The notes: a model not told the origin generated them from the letters alone. DNA of 19,072 nucleotides from JAAYXS01 sp043820985 (GCA_043820985.1 JBDRDH010000187.1:1-19072), one strand, 5' to 3'; counted from the first letter of the stretch, positions 6,826 through 14,852 are shown. Numbers and translations are program-made.

Positions 6826-7968
6826 ATGAAGAAGATTCGCCTGTTTACTCCCGGCCCGTGTGCCGTTCCCGAGGAAGTGCTGCTCGAAATGGCGCGACCG
6901 TTTGAGCATCATCGCACACCCTGGTTCAAGGACTTCATGAAGCAATGCCAGACGAAGCTTCAGGAGGTCATGCAAACCAAGAGCGAAGTGCTGATCATCA
7001 CCGGTTCGGGCACCGCCGCCGCCGAGGGTGCCATCATCGGCTGCCACCCCCCCGGCTCGAAGATGCTCACCATCGAGGGCGGCAAATTCGGCCAGCGCTG
7101 GGGCGAGATCGCCGAACAGTTCGGTATCGACGTCCACCGCCACGAGATCGAGTGGGGCACGGCGATCGATCCGCAATGGGTCGCCGACTACCTCAAACAG
7201 GACCCGGCGATCACCTCCGTCATGTTGACACACAGCGAGACCTCGACCGCCACGCTTTGCGATCTGGAGGCCATCGGCAAAATCGTCAAGGCCGCCGGCA
7301 AGCTGTTCCTGGTCGATGGCATCACCAGCGTGGGTGCGTTGCCGGTCAAGCCGGACGCGTGGGGTGTCGATGTGCTGATCACCGGGGCGCAGAAGGCCCT
7401 GATGATCCCGCCCGGTCTGGGGTTTGCCTCGATCAGCCCGCGCGCCTGGGACATCATCCAGAACAACAAGGGCCAGCACGCCTATTACCTGAACTGCATC
7501 GAGGCCTACAAGAAGGGTCTGGAACACGACACACCCTTCACTCCGGCCCACGTGCTGATCCGCGGCCTGAACAAGGCTTTGGACATTTTGGTCGAAGAGG
7601 GCATGGAAAACGTGTGGAAGCGCGTCGCCGCCATGGCCGAAGCCACCCGCCAGGCCGGTGTCGCCATTGGCCTGAAAGTCTTCTCACAACGCCCGTCGGA
7701 CTCGGTTACGGCCTTTAACTGCCCGGCCGGCGTCAAAGTCCCGGACATCCGCAACGGCCTCAAGGATCGCTTCGGCATCCAGTCCGCCGGCGGCCAGGAG
7801 CACCTCAAGGGCAAGATTTTCCGCCTGGGCCACATGGGCTACGTCGACGAAATGGACACCGTGCTGGCCATCGCGGCCCTTGAACAGGTCCTCTACAAGC
7901 TCGGGCACAAGTTCGACCTCGGCGCCGGCGTCACCGCCGCCCAGAAAGTGTTCGCCGAACGTATGTAG
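6826..7968 (+). CDS. class V PLP aminotransferase (serine/alanine-glyoxylate type)
   Basis: A 380-residue fold-type I PLP enzyme expected to transfer an amino group between serine or alanine and glyoxylate or a related 2-oxo acid in the cytoplasm. The N-terminal FTPGPCAVPEEV, phosphate-binding SGTAAAE at 61-67, Asp164 in FLVDGITSVGALPV (pyridine-nitrogen partner) and Lys190 in ITGAQKALMIPPGLGF (Schiff-base lysine) are all intact. The C-terminal LGHMGYVDEMD is also typical. Length matches the family. GAGGG lies six bases before the ATG. In related bacteria such enzymes often sit beside phosphoglycerate dehydrogenase, but none is here, so the exact substrate (serine-glyoxylate, alanine-glyoxylate or phosphoserine-like) cannot be settled. 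A multi-hairpin repeat block follows its stop immediately. Confidence 0.93.
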   Translation: MKKIRLFTPGPCAVPEEVLLEMARPFEHHRTPWFKDFMKQCQTKLQEVMQTKSEVLIITGSGTAAAEGAIIGCHPPGSKMLTIEGGKFGQRWGEIAEQFGIDVHRHEIEWGTAIDPQWVADYLKQDPAITSVMLTHSETSTATLCDLEAIGKIVKAAGKLFLVDGITSVGALPVKPDAWGVDVLITGAQKALMIPPGLGFASISPRAWDIIQNNKGQHAYYLNCIEAYKKGLEHDTPFTPAHVLIRGLNKALDILVEEGMENVWKRVAAMAEATRQAGVAIGLKVFSQRPSDSVTAFNCPAGVKVPDIRNGLKDRFGIQSAGGQEHLKGKIFRLGHMGYVDEMDTVLAIAALEQVLYKLGHKFDLGAGVTAAQKVFAERM

Positions 7969-7973
7969 CTGCT

Positions 7974-8230
7974 GGGCCGAGATTCCCATCTCGGCCCCGA
8001 CGAAGCAGGATTCCTATCCTGCTACGTCAGCGGGAGCGGAGTCCCGCGAATGCGGGTGCGAGAAAGGATTCTCGCACCAGCGTGCCGCTACACTTCCAGC
8101 TGGGCCGAGATTCCTATCTCGGCCCCGATGAAGCAGGATTCCTATCTTGCTGCGTTCGCGGGAGGGGAATCCCGCGAGGGTGGGTGCGAGAAGGGATTCT
8201 CGCACCAGCGTGGGATTCTCGCACCAGCGT
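7974..8230. repeat. duplicated 128-bp block of four unrelated hairpins
   Basis: Four palindromes follow each other: GGGCCGAGAT-TCCC-ATCTCGGCCC split around 7984-7987; AGCAGGAT-TCCT-ATCCTGCT (8004-8023); GCGGGA...TCCCGC (8030-8047); and GGTGCGAGAA-AGGA-TTCTCGCACC around 8065-8068. All four recur exactly 128 bp later (8102, 8132, 8158, 8183) with only loop changes and one wobble pair, then a partial fourth hairpin ends at 8230. Stem sequences differ from one another, but three share a TCCT/AGGA-type four-base loop at the centre. The block fills the gap between the aminotransferase and purF stops, which converge, so it could act as a bidirectional RNA 3'-end structure. No T-tracts are present. 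Confidence 0.9.
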
Positions 8231-8281
8231 ATACAATCACCAGCGGTAGCCAAGGACCCCCATCTCTGGCTACTGCTGTTT

Positions 8282-9721
8282 CTATGACTTGTCGCCGTTA
8301 TCCGGTATGGGGAAACGCAACTGGCGCTGCTCGAAAACGTCCTTCTGAAAGCACGGATCGATCGGAATCGCGTACTCGCCAGTGAAACAGGCGTGGCAGA
8401 AGTGCTCGTTGGCGCAGGCCAGCGAACTGAGCATCCCCTCCAACGACAGGTACACCAGTGAATCGACTTCAAGATACGCGCGGATTTCCTCCACGCTGCG
8501 CTCATTGGCGATCAACTCATCACGGTTGGGAAAATCAATGCCATAGTGGCAGGGAAAGCGGATCGGCGGGCTGGCGACCCGCAGGTGAATCTCGCGCGCC
8601 CCGGCCTTGCGCAATGAAGCCATCTTGCCGCGCGTCGTCGTGCCGCGCACCACGGAATCCTCCACCACCACCAGCCGCTTACCCTCCACGCTGGCCCGGA
8701 TCGGATTCAGCTTCATCCGCACCGTCAGGTCACGGATGGACTGCGTCGGTTGGATAAACGACCGACCGACGTAGTGGTTAGTAGTGAACCCGCGCCCTTG
8801 CGGAATCCCCGATTCCTCGTGATAACCCATCGCCGCGCAGCGGGCACAGTTCGGCACGGGCGTGACCAGGTCAGCCTCAGCCGGCGCTTCGCGCGCCAAC
8901 ATGCGCCCCATTTCCTTACGCGCCAGGTGCACGTTCTCCCCAAAGACCAGGCTGGACGGATCGGCGAAGTACACGTGCTCGAATATGCAGTGCGCTCGAC
9001 GAATGGTGTTCGGTTCGACGAAATACCGCGAGTGCATGCCATTCATGGTCAGCGTGACAATTTCACCAGGCTGCACATCGCGTACGTACGTCGCATCGAT
9101 AATATCCAGCGCGCACGTCTCGCTGGCCACCACCCAGGCGTCCCCCAACTGGCCGAGGCACAGCGGGCGATTGCCGAACGGATCACGCACCGCCTCGATC
9201 CGATCCGGGTAAGCCACCAGCAGACAGTAAGAGCCACACAAGTGCCGCAACACCGAGGCCAATGGATCCGGTTGCTCGGCGAAATGCTGATCGGCCAGCA
9301 TATGCAGGATCACTTCGGTATCCGAAGTCGTCACGAAAATATGACCGTGTTCCTCGTGCTGTCGCCGAATCGCGGCGGCGTTGACCAGGTTGCCATTGTG
9401 GCAGATGCCCACCTGCCCGATTGAGCAGGAGACCAAAAGTGGCTGGATATTGGACTCACTGCACGAGCCGGTGGTCGAGTAGCGTACATGCCCCACGGCC
9501 ATCGGATGCTGTAGTCGATTCAACTGACGTTGATCTATGGCATCAGTCACCAGCCCCAGACCTGCCAGCCGGGTGATCCTCTGGCCGTCCAGCGTACAGA
9601 TGCCGGCGGATTCCTGGCCACGATGTTGTTGCGCGTACATACCCAGGTAGCATAGACGGGTAGCGTCGGGGTGATTGACGATGCCAAACAAACCGCAATG
9701 ATGTCGAATTTCAGGCACCAT
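8282..9721 (-). CDS. purF: amidophosphoribosyltransferase (glutamine PRPP amidotransferase)
   Basis: This enzyme catalyses the first committed step of de novo purine synthesis: PRPP plus glutamine gives phosphoribosylamine. The product is 479 residues, close to the Bacillus-type enzyme. A short propeptide MVPEIRHH precedes the catalytic Cys9 of the Ntn glutaminase domain (CGLFGIV), followed by MYAQQHRGQESAG, VGHVRYSTTGS and CHNGNLVN. The phosphoribosyltransferase domain has the PRPP loop VVVEDSVVRGTT at 351-362, with Glu where the first Asp is more usual. Cys245, Cys391, Cys442 and Cys445 fit the four ligands of the [4Fe-4S] cluster in the B. subtilis-like subgroup. The segment PVPNCARCAAMGY has two unusual cysteines where PDS-like residues are common. 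The start at 9721 is chosen because it places Cys9 behind a propeptide; an open extension to 10069 is antisense to lptD. The gene stands alone here, divergent from lptD. Confidence 0.96.
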   Translation of the reverse strand: MVPEIRHHCGLFGIVNHPDATRLCYLGMYAQQHRGQESAGICTLDGQRITRLAGLGLVTDAIDQRQLNRLQHPMAVGHVRYSTTGSCSESNIQPLLVSCSIGQVGICHNGNLVNAAAIRRQHEEHGHIFVTTSDTEVILHMLADQHFAEQPDPLASVLRHLCGSYCLLVAYPDRIEAVRDPFGNRPLCLGQLGDAWVVASETCALDIIDATYVRDVQPGEIVTLTMNGMHSRYFVEPNTIRRAHCIFEHVYFADPSSLVFGENVHLARKEMGRMLAREAPAEADLVTPVPNCARCAAMGYHEESGIPQGRGFTTNHYVGRSFIQPTQSIRDLTVRMKLNPIRASVEGKRLVVVEDSVVRGTTTRGKMASLRKAGAREIHLRVASPPIRFPCHYGIDFPNRDELIANERSVEEIRAYLEVDSLVYLSLEGMLSSLACANEHFCHACFTGEYAIPIDPCFQKDVFEQRQLRFPIPDNGDKS

Positions 9722-9865
9722 TAGCACTGTATAGCGATAAGAGCACCACTTGGCAACGCCCGGTCCCCCAACAGTTCCCAGAGAAGCCCGCGCGTGCCAT
9801 TGACCAGCGGGACCGGGTACCGATAATGAGGCCCAAGCGAGGAGTTTTTGACCATTCGAGATTTC

Positions 9866-12800
9866 ATGGTGCGGTCTGATCTGGATCCAATAGCGGCGGC
9901 TCGGGATATTCCCCCAGCCGCCACGCGTCGCCGGCCCAGGTACTACGGGCTGGCATTGCTGCTGGTTCTGACGCCGGCCACTTTTGCCCAGGTCGATCTC
10001 GAAGAGCCCCTGTTGCCGCAAGCCATCAGTGAAACCGATGTCGAGATGCGCGGGCGCTATGCCCGCCAATGGAAGCAGGACGGCGACCTGATTGTCATGT
10101 TCACCGGGGGCTTCCGGCTGGACATGGGGCCACGGCGCCTCTCGGCCAACACTGGCGTGGTCTGGATCACACCCCAGCGCACCGACGAGGAAAACCGCAA
10201 GTACTATGAGTTAACCGTCTACCTGGCCGAGCAGGCCCGCGTTGAGGAATTTGGCGGGACCGTGATCGAAGACCGTGTGTTGCTGGTCAGCAACCTGCGC
10301 ACCTACGGGCACATCATCAAGTACCACGACGCGCATTCCCCCGAGTCCGGCGCACAATCGCCCTTGTACCAACAGGCGGTCCACGACCGAGAATTAATCG
10401 AGGCTGGCTTGCCGCTCACGCCGGAGATCGCCAAGCCGGTCGCAGTCGTCCGCCCGGTCCAGACCGAAGCCATCCGCGCCGACCGGGTGCCGCGCGCCAT
10501 CCGCTATCACCTGCCCAACGTGGAGCCGGTCGAGACGCCGGGCGAAACACCCATGTTCATCTCGCGCCGCGACGCCGAACGGCGGGTCTACTTTGCCCGC
10601 GACGGCGGCCCGGATGCCCCCATGCTGGAGATCCTGGCGGACAACGCGGTCGTCTTCGCCGGCGAACGCTTTTCACGTAATCTGCTCGGGGATGATCTGG
10701 AAGGTACCGCCCGGCCAGGGCCGGAAACCAATCAACCTGCCACCCCCGGTGAGACACCGCCGCCACGGGATTCCGGTGCCTCACCGTTTCAAGGTATTGC
10801 TCAGGGCGTGCGCGCCGTATATCTCGAAGGTGACGTCGTCCTGACACTTGGTACCAGCTTCGTACGTGCCAGCCGGCTCTACTATGACTTCGAACGCGAC
10901 CGGGCTTTGATCCTCGACGCGGTCTTCCGCGCGGACATCCCCGACCGGAACATCCCGCTCTACATTCGCGCCGACGAGATTCGCCAGCATTCGGCCCGTG
11001 AATTCTCCGCGCGGAACGCCCGCGTCAGCACCAGCGAGTTCTACACGCCCCACTATCACGTCGGCGCCGACCGCGTCGTCCTGCGCGACCTCACGCAACG
11101 TGACATCGCCGGTCGGGCGGCCGGCGCGCCAACCGGCGAATATGAGCTATACAACACCACGGTAAACATTAATAACGCGCCTATTCTCTGGTGGCCCTAC
11201 AGCACGGGGCGTCTGGAAGCCAGTGAAACCGGGCTGCGCCGCTTGCGCACCGGCTATAGCGGTGATTTTGGTACCGAACTCGAAACCTCCTGGCATCTGT
11301 TCAACCTGCTCGGGATCCGCCAGCCCGTCGGCTACGACACCACCTGGCACCTCGACTACTTCTCCAAACGCGGCCCAGCCACCGGCGTCGATGTCGACTA
11401 CGAGCGGCAGAATCATTTCGGCCTCTTCCGCAGCTATTACATCCATGACGACGGCGTGGACAACCTCGGCCCTCTGCGGCGCTATGCGGAAGAACCCGAG
11501 ACCGACGATCGCGGCCGCGTGCTCTGGCGCCACCGCCATTACCTCCCGGGCAACTGGGAAGCCACCTTCGAGATCAGTTATCTCAGCGACCCCAACTTCC
11601 TCGAGGAATACGAACGCTCCGAATTCAACGAAGGCAAGGAGCAGGAAACGCTGATCTACCTTAAACGCGCCGGCGAGGTGGACGCGATTACCTTCCTGGC
11701 AAATTGGCGCCTGCTCGACTTTACCACCCAAACCGAACACCTGCCCGAGCTGGCCTATCGCCGCATCGGCGATACGTTCCTCTCCCCGCTGGTGATGTAC
11801 CACGAATCGCGGATCGGCGGAGTCCGCTATCGGCCCGACGGACCTGACAGCATTGGCTACCCGTTATACCTCTACCAGCACCGCTACACCGGCGACGCGT
11901 TCAGCGATCGCAACCGGTCGACCGACGTGACTTTCCGCACCGACGCCCGCCAGGAATTCGAACTGCCGTTGAAGCTCGGGCCGGTCAACCTGGTGCCCTT
12001 CGCCTCCTTCCGCGGCACGTACTGGGATGGCAGCCCGTTGCTCGATGGTGGACTCTGGCGCGGCCTGGGCGTTTATGGCATGCGCGGCAGTACCGTCTTC
12101 AGTCGCGTCTATGACGAGATCAACTCCGAGCTTTTCGATATCCACCGTTTGCGGCACATCATCCAACCCGAATTCGTCGCCTGGTGGTCGCACGCCAACA
12201 CCCGTAGCGAACTGCTCAACCCCTTCGACTACGGCATCGAAACCATCGATGATTTCTACGGCGCCATGATTGCCTTGCGGCAAACCTGGCAGACCAAGCG
12301 CGGCGGCACCGAGCACCCCCGGACCGTTGACCTGCTCACCCTCAATTTCGAAGCCGGCGTCTTCGGCGACGCCGATGGCCGCGTGGAAGATTCCAATGGC
12401 TGGGTCAATCCACTCCGACCGGAGAACAGCCGCTCGCGTAACTACCTCGCCGGCGAAGCCATCTGGCGCATCAGCGACACTACCAGTCTCTTGTACGAGT
12501 TCAACGTTGACACCGACGACTGGAGCTTTGACCGCCACAATGTTTCACTGGCGGTGGAGCGCAGCCCGCGCCTGGCCTACGTCTTCGGCTACCGCCACGC
12601 CAGTGATATTAATATGGACCTGATCGGTGGCGGCTGGAACTACAAACTCTCCGAGAAGCACATCACCACTGTCCGTTCATGGTTTGACCTGGACCGTGGC
12701 GATTTGGGCGAGGTCAGCGTGGCCTACGTGCGCAAGTTGCCACGCTGGTACGTCGCCGTCAGTTGCGAGTATGACAGCATTGATGATGATGTCACCATCT

Positions 12801-12892
12801 CACTCTCGGTCTGGCCAGAGGGAATTCCGGAGTGGACCATCGGCACCCGCCGCTTCACCGGCCTGGGCACCACCACTGGCATCCGGCCGTAG
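9866..12892 (+). CDS. lptD: LPS-assembly outer-membrane protein LptD-like
   Basis: LptD with LptE inserts lipopolysaccharide into the outer leaflet of the outer membrane. The sequence shows an N-terminal signal peptide (YYGLALLLVLTPATFA, cleavage likely before QVD), one or more OstA/LptA-like beta-jellyroll segments (about residues 55-140 and 310-400, with GDVVLTLGTSFVRASRLYYD and RADEIRQHSAREFSARNARVS split across them), and the LptD barrel signature NNAPILWWPYSTG followed by about 570 residues of alternating beta-barrel sequence ending in FTGLGTTTGIRP. Size (about 1008 aa) is large for the family but usual for planctomycete versions as I recall them. Start choice is uncertain: ATG 9866 is preferred; TTG 9848 lies only three bases after AGGAG (9840-9844). 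It is divergent from purF with a short gap. A 78-bp remnant of a second copy lies at 14853-14930. Confidence 0.88.
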   Translation: MVRSDLDPIAAARDIPPAATRRRPRYYGLALLLVLTPATFAQVDLEEPLLPQAISETDVEMRGRYARQWKQDGDLIVMFTGGFRLDMGPRRLSANTGVVWITPQRTDEENRKYYELTVYLAEQARVEEFGGTVIEDRVLLVSNLRTYGHIIKYHDAHSPESGAQSPLYQQAVHDRELIEAGLPLTPEIAKPVAVVRPVQTEAIRADRVPRAIRYHLPNVEPVETPGETPMFISRRDAERRVYFARDGGPDAPMLEILADNAVVFAGERFSRNLLGDDLEGTARPGPETNQPATPGETPPPRDSGASPFQGIAQGVRAVYLEGDVVLTLGTSFVRASRLYYDFERDRALILDAVFRADIPDRNIPLYIRADEIRQHSAREFSARNARVSTSEFYTPHYHVGADRVVLRDLTQRDIAGRAAGAPTGEYELYNTTVNINNAPILWWPYSTGRLEASETGLRRLRTGYSGDFGTELETSWHLFNLLGIRQPVGYDTTWHLDYFSKRGPATGVDVDYERQNHFGLFRSYYIHDDGVDNLGPLRRYAEEPETDDRGRVLWRHRHYLPGNWEATFEISYLSDPNFLEEYERSEFNEGKEQETLIYLKRAGEVDAITFLANWRLLDFTTQTEHLPELAYRRIGDTFLSPLVMYHESRIGGVRYRPDGPDSIGYPLYLYQHRYTGDAFSDRNRSTDVTFRTDARQEFELPLKLGPVNLVPFASFRGTYWDGSPLLDGGLWRGLGVYGMRGSTVFSRVYDEINSELFDIHRLRHIIQPEFVAWWSHANTRSELLNPFDYGIETIDDFYGAMIALRQTWQTKRGGTEHPRTVDLLTLNFEAGVFGDADGRVEDSNGWVNPLRPENSRSRNYLAGEAIWRISDTTSLLYEFNVDTDDWSFDRHNVSLAVERSPRLAYVFGYRHASDINMDLIGGGWNYKLSEKHITTVRSWFDLDRGDLGEVSVAYVRKLPRWYVAVSCEYDSIDDDVTISLSVWPEGIPEWTIGTRRFTGLGTTTGIRP

Positions 12893-12912
12893 CGCGCTGC
12901 GGACCTCCCAAT

Positions 12913-12936
12913 GGGTGGACATCGCTTACCACATCC
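12913..12936. repeat. REP-like 24-bp repeat, copy 1 (left of parS)
   Basis: GGGTGGACATCGCTTACC plus ACATCC. Copies with a few mismatches lie at 12983-13006 and 17402-17425. The consensus GGTGGGCATTGCCCACC is palindromic; this copy is the most degenerate. Confidence 0.75.
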
Positions 12937-12957
12937 TCGGTAGCGGTCGCGCAACGG

Positions 12958-12973
12958 TGTTTCACGTGAAACA
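12958..12973. promoter_or_regulatory. parS: parS centromere-like site (ParB binding site)
   Basis: TGTTTCACGTGAAACA is a perfect 16-bp palindrome and a full match to the conserved bacterial parS consensus TGTTNCACGTGAAACA, which ParB binds to nucleate the segregation complex near the chromosomal origin. It is intergenic, 66 bases after the lptD stop, between two 24-bp REP-like repeats. No parA or parB gene is in the window. A chance perfect match in 19 kb is very unlikely. Confidence 0.92.
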
Positions 12974-12982
12974 GTCTCTATA

Positions 12983-13006
12983 GGGTGGGCATTGCCTACC
13001 ACATCC
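12983..13006. repeat. REP-like 24-bp repeat, copy 2 (right of parS)
   Basis: GGGTGGGCATTGCCTACC plus ACATCC, in the same orientation as the copy at 12913-12936, so the pair brackets parS. GGTGGGC and GCCTACC form an imperfect hairpin. The stop codon of the minus-strand fragment at 12996 falls inside this repeat. Confidence 0.8.
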
Positions 13007-13181
13007 CCTGCTCGTCGTCGACCGGGTTTTCGGGATCTATCGGGTCGTCATCGGCGTGGCGGGCCGAGCCGGTCAGCTCATTGCGGTCGTTGTACAACAA
13101 GATGCTCAGGTGCTCGTTACCCGTCCCGCCGAACGCCGCCCCGCTGTTCGGAAGAAGTCCGACTAATTGTACTTCTCCCCT
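12996..13181 (-). pseudogene. C-terminal fragment of an unrecognised gene, convergent with lptD
   Basis: The minus strand is open from an upstream TAA (13182-13184) to TAG at 12996-12998 and reads like genuine coding sequence: VQLVGLLPNSGAAFGGTG, NEHLSILLYNDRNELTGSAR, then an acidic tail HADDDPIDPENPVDDEQGMW. No start codon is available near the left end, and the reading is cut by a 14-bp tandem repeat of TCCCCTTTACTCCC (13176-13203). A 17-bp piece of it, CATTGCGGTCGTTGTAC on the plus strand (13079-13095), recurs at 14930-14946 next to the second lptD remnant, indicating that the lptD/fragment junction was once duplicated. Function unknown. Confidence 0.4.
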
Positions 13182-13361
13182 TTACTCCCTCCCCTTTACT
13201 CCCTCGACCCGAACCTATTTTGCGGATATTGATGGCGTGGCGCCTGGCTGGACGTAATTACGCATTCCGATATGCCTCTTGCATTCCGCTGCGCTCGAAG
13301 CCAAGATAGCAGTTGGTACTGGGGTAGCATTTCTACGCCGGTTCATTGAAGCTGTGGGCAC
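13182..13361. other. gap before the zinc-ribbon gene, no gene seen
   Basis: This stretch holds the two TCCCCTTTACTCCC units at its left edge, then unstructured sequence of lower G+C than the flanks. No strong ribosome site precedes the ATG at 13362; the closest purine run is GAAGCTGTGGG. Confidence 0.4.
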
Positions 13362-14381
13362 ATGTCAGACTCGCACACAAACTACGCAGCAGACGGCGAT
13401 ACGCCATTGTGGGTGACATGCCCACATTGTCGCCGTAATAATAAGACCAGGCGAAAGCACATCGGTATGATCGGGCACTGTAAATGCGGCGGGACTTTCA
13501 TTGTTGCCGAGGAACACGTTAAGACATGCAAGTTCTGTGGGCAAGTCGTTGATGAACACACCAAAACATGTCCGACGTGCGGTCACATCCCCACGGAAGT
13601 ACCGGCGGAGACACCGAAGCCCCCTCCGTCACAGCCAAGAACACCGCAAGCGGATGCAATGCCGTTCTTCTACTGTCAATCGTGTGGAATGCGTATCGAG
13701 GCAGCCGCAGTCTATTCTGGCGGACAGGTCAATTGTCCGTTTTGCGCACACCGCCTACAGGTTACAGCACCCAAGTCCCAAAGGTGTATGCCTATTCTTG
13801 GCTTGGTACTTATTATGATAGCTCTACTGGGGTGGCTGGTTCTCTTCTCTCAGACTCCGGACGGTTTGCCGTTTATGGTAGGTGGATTTCTGTGGCTAGG
13901 CGCGGCGCTCGTAGCAGCTATCTACACGAAAAAACCTTTCGGCAGTCGTGCCTTTATCATCGTCATGTTCGCGATAATCCTGCTTGTCATGCCGTGTACG
14001 TGCTTGGAGTTGGCGAAAATTCGGGTCTTGATAGCGCAAATCGAACAGCGGGGCGAACCGGAATATTGGCTCGCTCTTGTTCATATGGAATACGATCCCC
14101 GCATCAACCGGGACAGCCCTCAGGCCAACTGGCTTGTACAAGAGATTGCAACCGTACTTGATTCGCTCGAGCGCAAAACGGATGGCGCGACGCGGCAACA
14201 GCTAGCTGATTTATGTTCTTCAACGTGGTATGGCGCATACTTTGACGGAACGCACTGGACAGTCTTGGACGTTGCATCGGCGTTGGACCGCGCAATTCCA
14301 CTTAGGCCTGAACCGTGGACATTCGCGCATGTCCAGGAACTGGCCCAGACGGTCGAAGACGCCGCACGCGCCCAACCCTGA
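13362..14381 (+). CDS. zinc-ribbon membrane protein of unknown function (339 aa)
   Basis: Three successive metal-knuckle pairs are visible: C20-PH-C23 with C40-K-C42, C56-KF-C59 with C70-PT-C73, and C105-QS-C108 with C125-PF-C128, consistent with three rubredoxin-like zinc ribbons. A Pro-rich linker (about 80-98) separates the second and third. Three hydrophobic segments follow (about 143-163, 169-188, 196-215) and then a soluble, mainly helical C-terminal domain. The arrangement suggests cytosolic zinc ribbons anchored to the membrane. Base composition is visibly less G+C-rich than lptD or purF, and the gene lies between two fragments of a duplicated lptD end, so acquisition or relocation is plausible. 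The specific role is not recognised. Confidence 0.8.
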   Translation: MSDSHTNYAADGDTPLWVTCPHCRRNNKTRRKHIGMIGHCKCGGTFIVAEEHVKTCKFCGQVVDEHTKTCPTCGHIPTEVPAETPKPPPSQPRTPQADAMPFFYCQSCGMRIEAAAVYSGGQVNCPFCAHRLQVTAPKSQRCMPILGLVLIMIALLGWLVLFSQTPDGLPFMVGGFLWLGAALVAAIYTKKPFGSRAFIIVMFAIILLVMPCTCLELAKIRVLIAQIEQRGEPEYWLALVHMEYDPRINRDSPQANWLVQEIATVLDSLERKTDGATRQQLADLCSSTWYGAYFDGTHWTVLDVASALDRAIPLRPEPWTFAHVQELAQTVEDAARAQP

Positions 14382-14430
14382 GCGAACATACACAGTATCC
14401 TAGGATGGGGGTGCCTTCTGGCTGCGGGGA

Positions 14431-14823
14431 ATTCCTGGGACACCACACTTAATTCCCTGCCGCTTTCGGTTCTGGGCCGCGTTGTCGGGGATTTGGGATG
14501 CGCCCGAGACGCTTGGACAGCGTGGCCGCGAAGTTTTCATCGCCGAGCGGACGGCCGGTGTGCGCGTGCTTGCGGAAACGCTCCACCTGCTCAGCTTCCG
14601 CCGGCTGCGACAGCACCGCTTTCCAACCACGAACCAGATCCAGCAACGGCTTGACCTTGACCAGGTCGTCATCGCGGCGGAAGCACGTCTCCGGTCGGCG
14701 ATTACCCCGCTGCGTGATGTGATGCGGATATCCCGCAACCACGACTCATGCCAGCCGACCCATACCCAAACGCTAAGCCCACTGGCCCAATCCGTCAATA
14801 ATTACGCATGGTGTCCCCGGAAT
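14431..14823 (-). mobile_element. 393-bp miniature RAYT element, copy 1
   Basis: Imperfect 24-bp terminal inverted repeats (14431-14454 and 14800-14823, 20 of 24 matching) carry the end motif ATTCCxGGGACACCA. The interior is an internally deleted REP-associated transposase on the minus strand. Its length is identical to the second copy at 16394-16786, and the internal junction is the same. The right end is followed by a second, tandem copy of GGTGTCCCCGGAATAC (period 21: 14810 and 14831), which abuts the lptD remnant. Confidence 0.85.
14449..14742 (-). pseudogene. RAYT transposase lacking its catalytic core (copy 1)
   Basis: The frame has the N-terminal family signature GYPHHITQRGNRRPETCF joined directly to the family C-terminus (DDDLVKVKPLLDLVRGW, then HTGRPLGDENFAATLSKRLGR and RGPEPK). 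Known relatives have roughly 130 residues between these, holding the HUH motif, MPNHVHL-like, and the catalytic tyrosine; none of that is present. Upstream in the same frame a TGA replaces the Arg codon seen in copy 2 (RLA-stop-VVV versus RLARVVV). It cannot be an active transposase. Confidence 0.8.
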
Positions 14824-14852
14824 ACTCTGTGGTGTCCCCGGAATACTCTGGT

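Noticed and set aside
9722..10069. N-terminal extension of purF
   Set aside because: It would bury the catalytic cysteine far inside the protein, and it overlaps the lptD signal-peptide region on the other strand.
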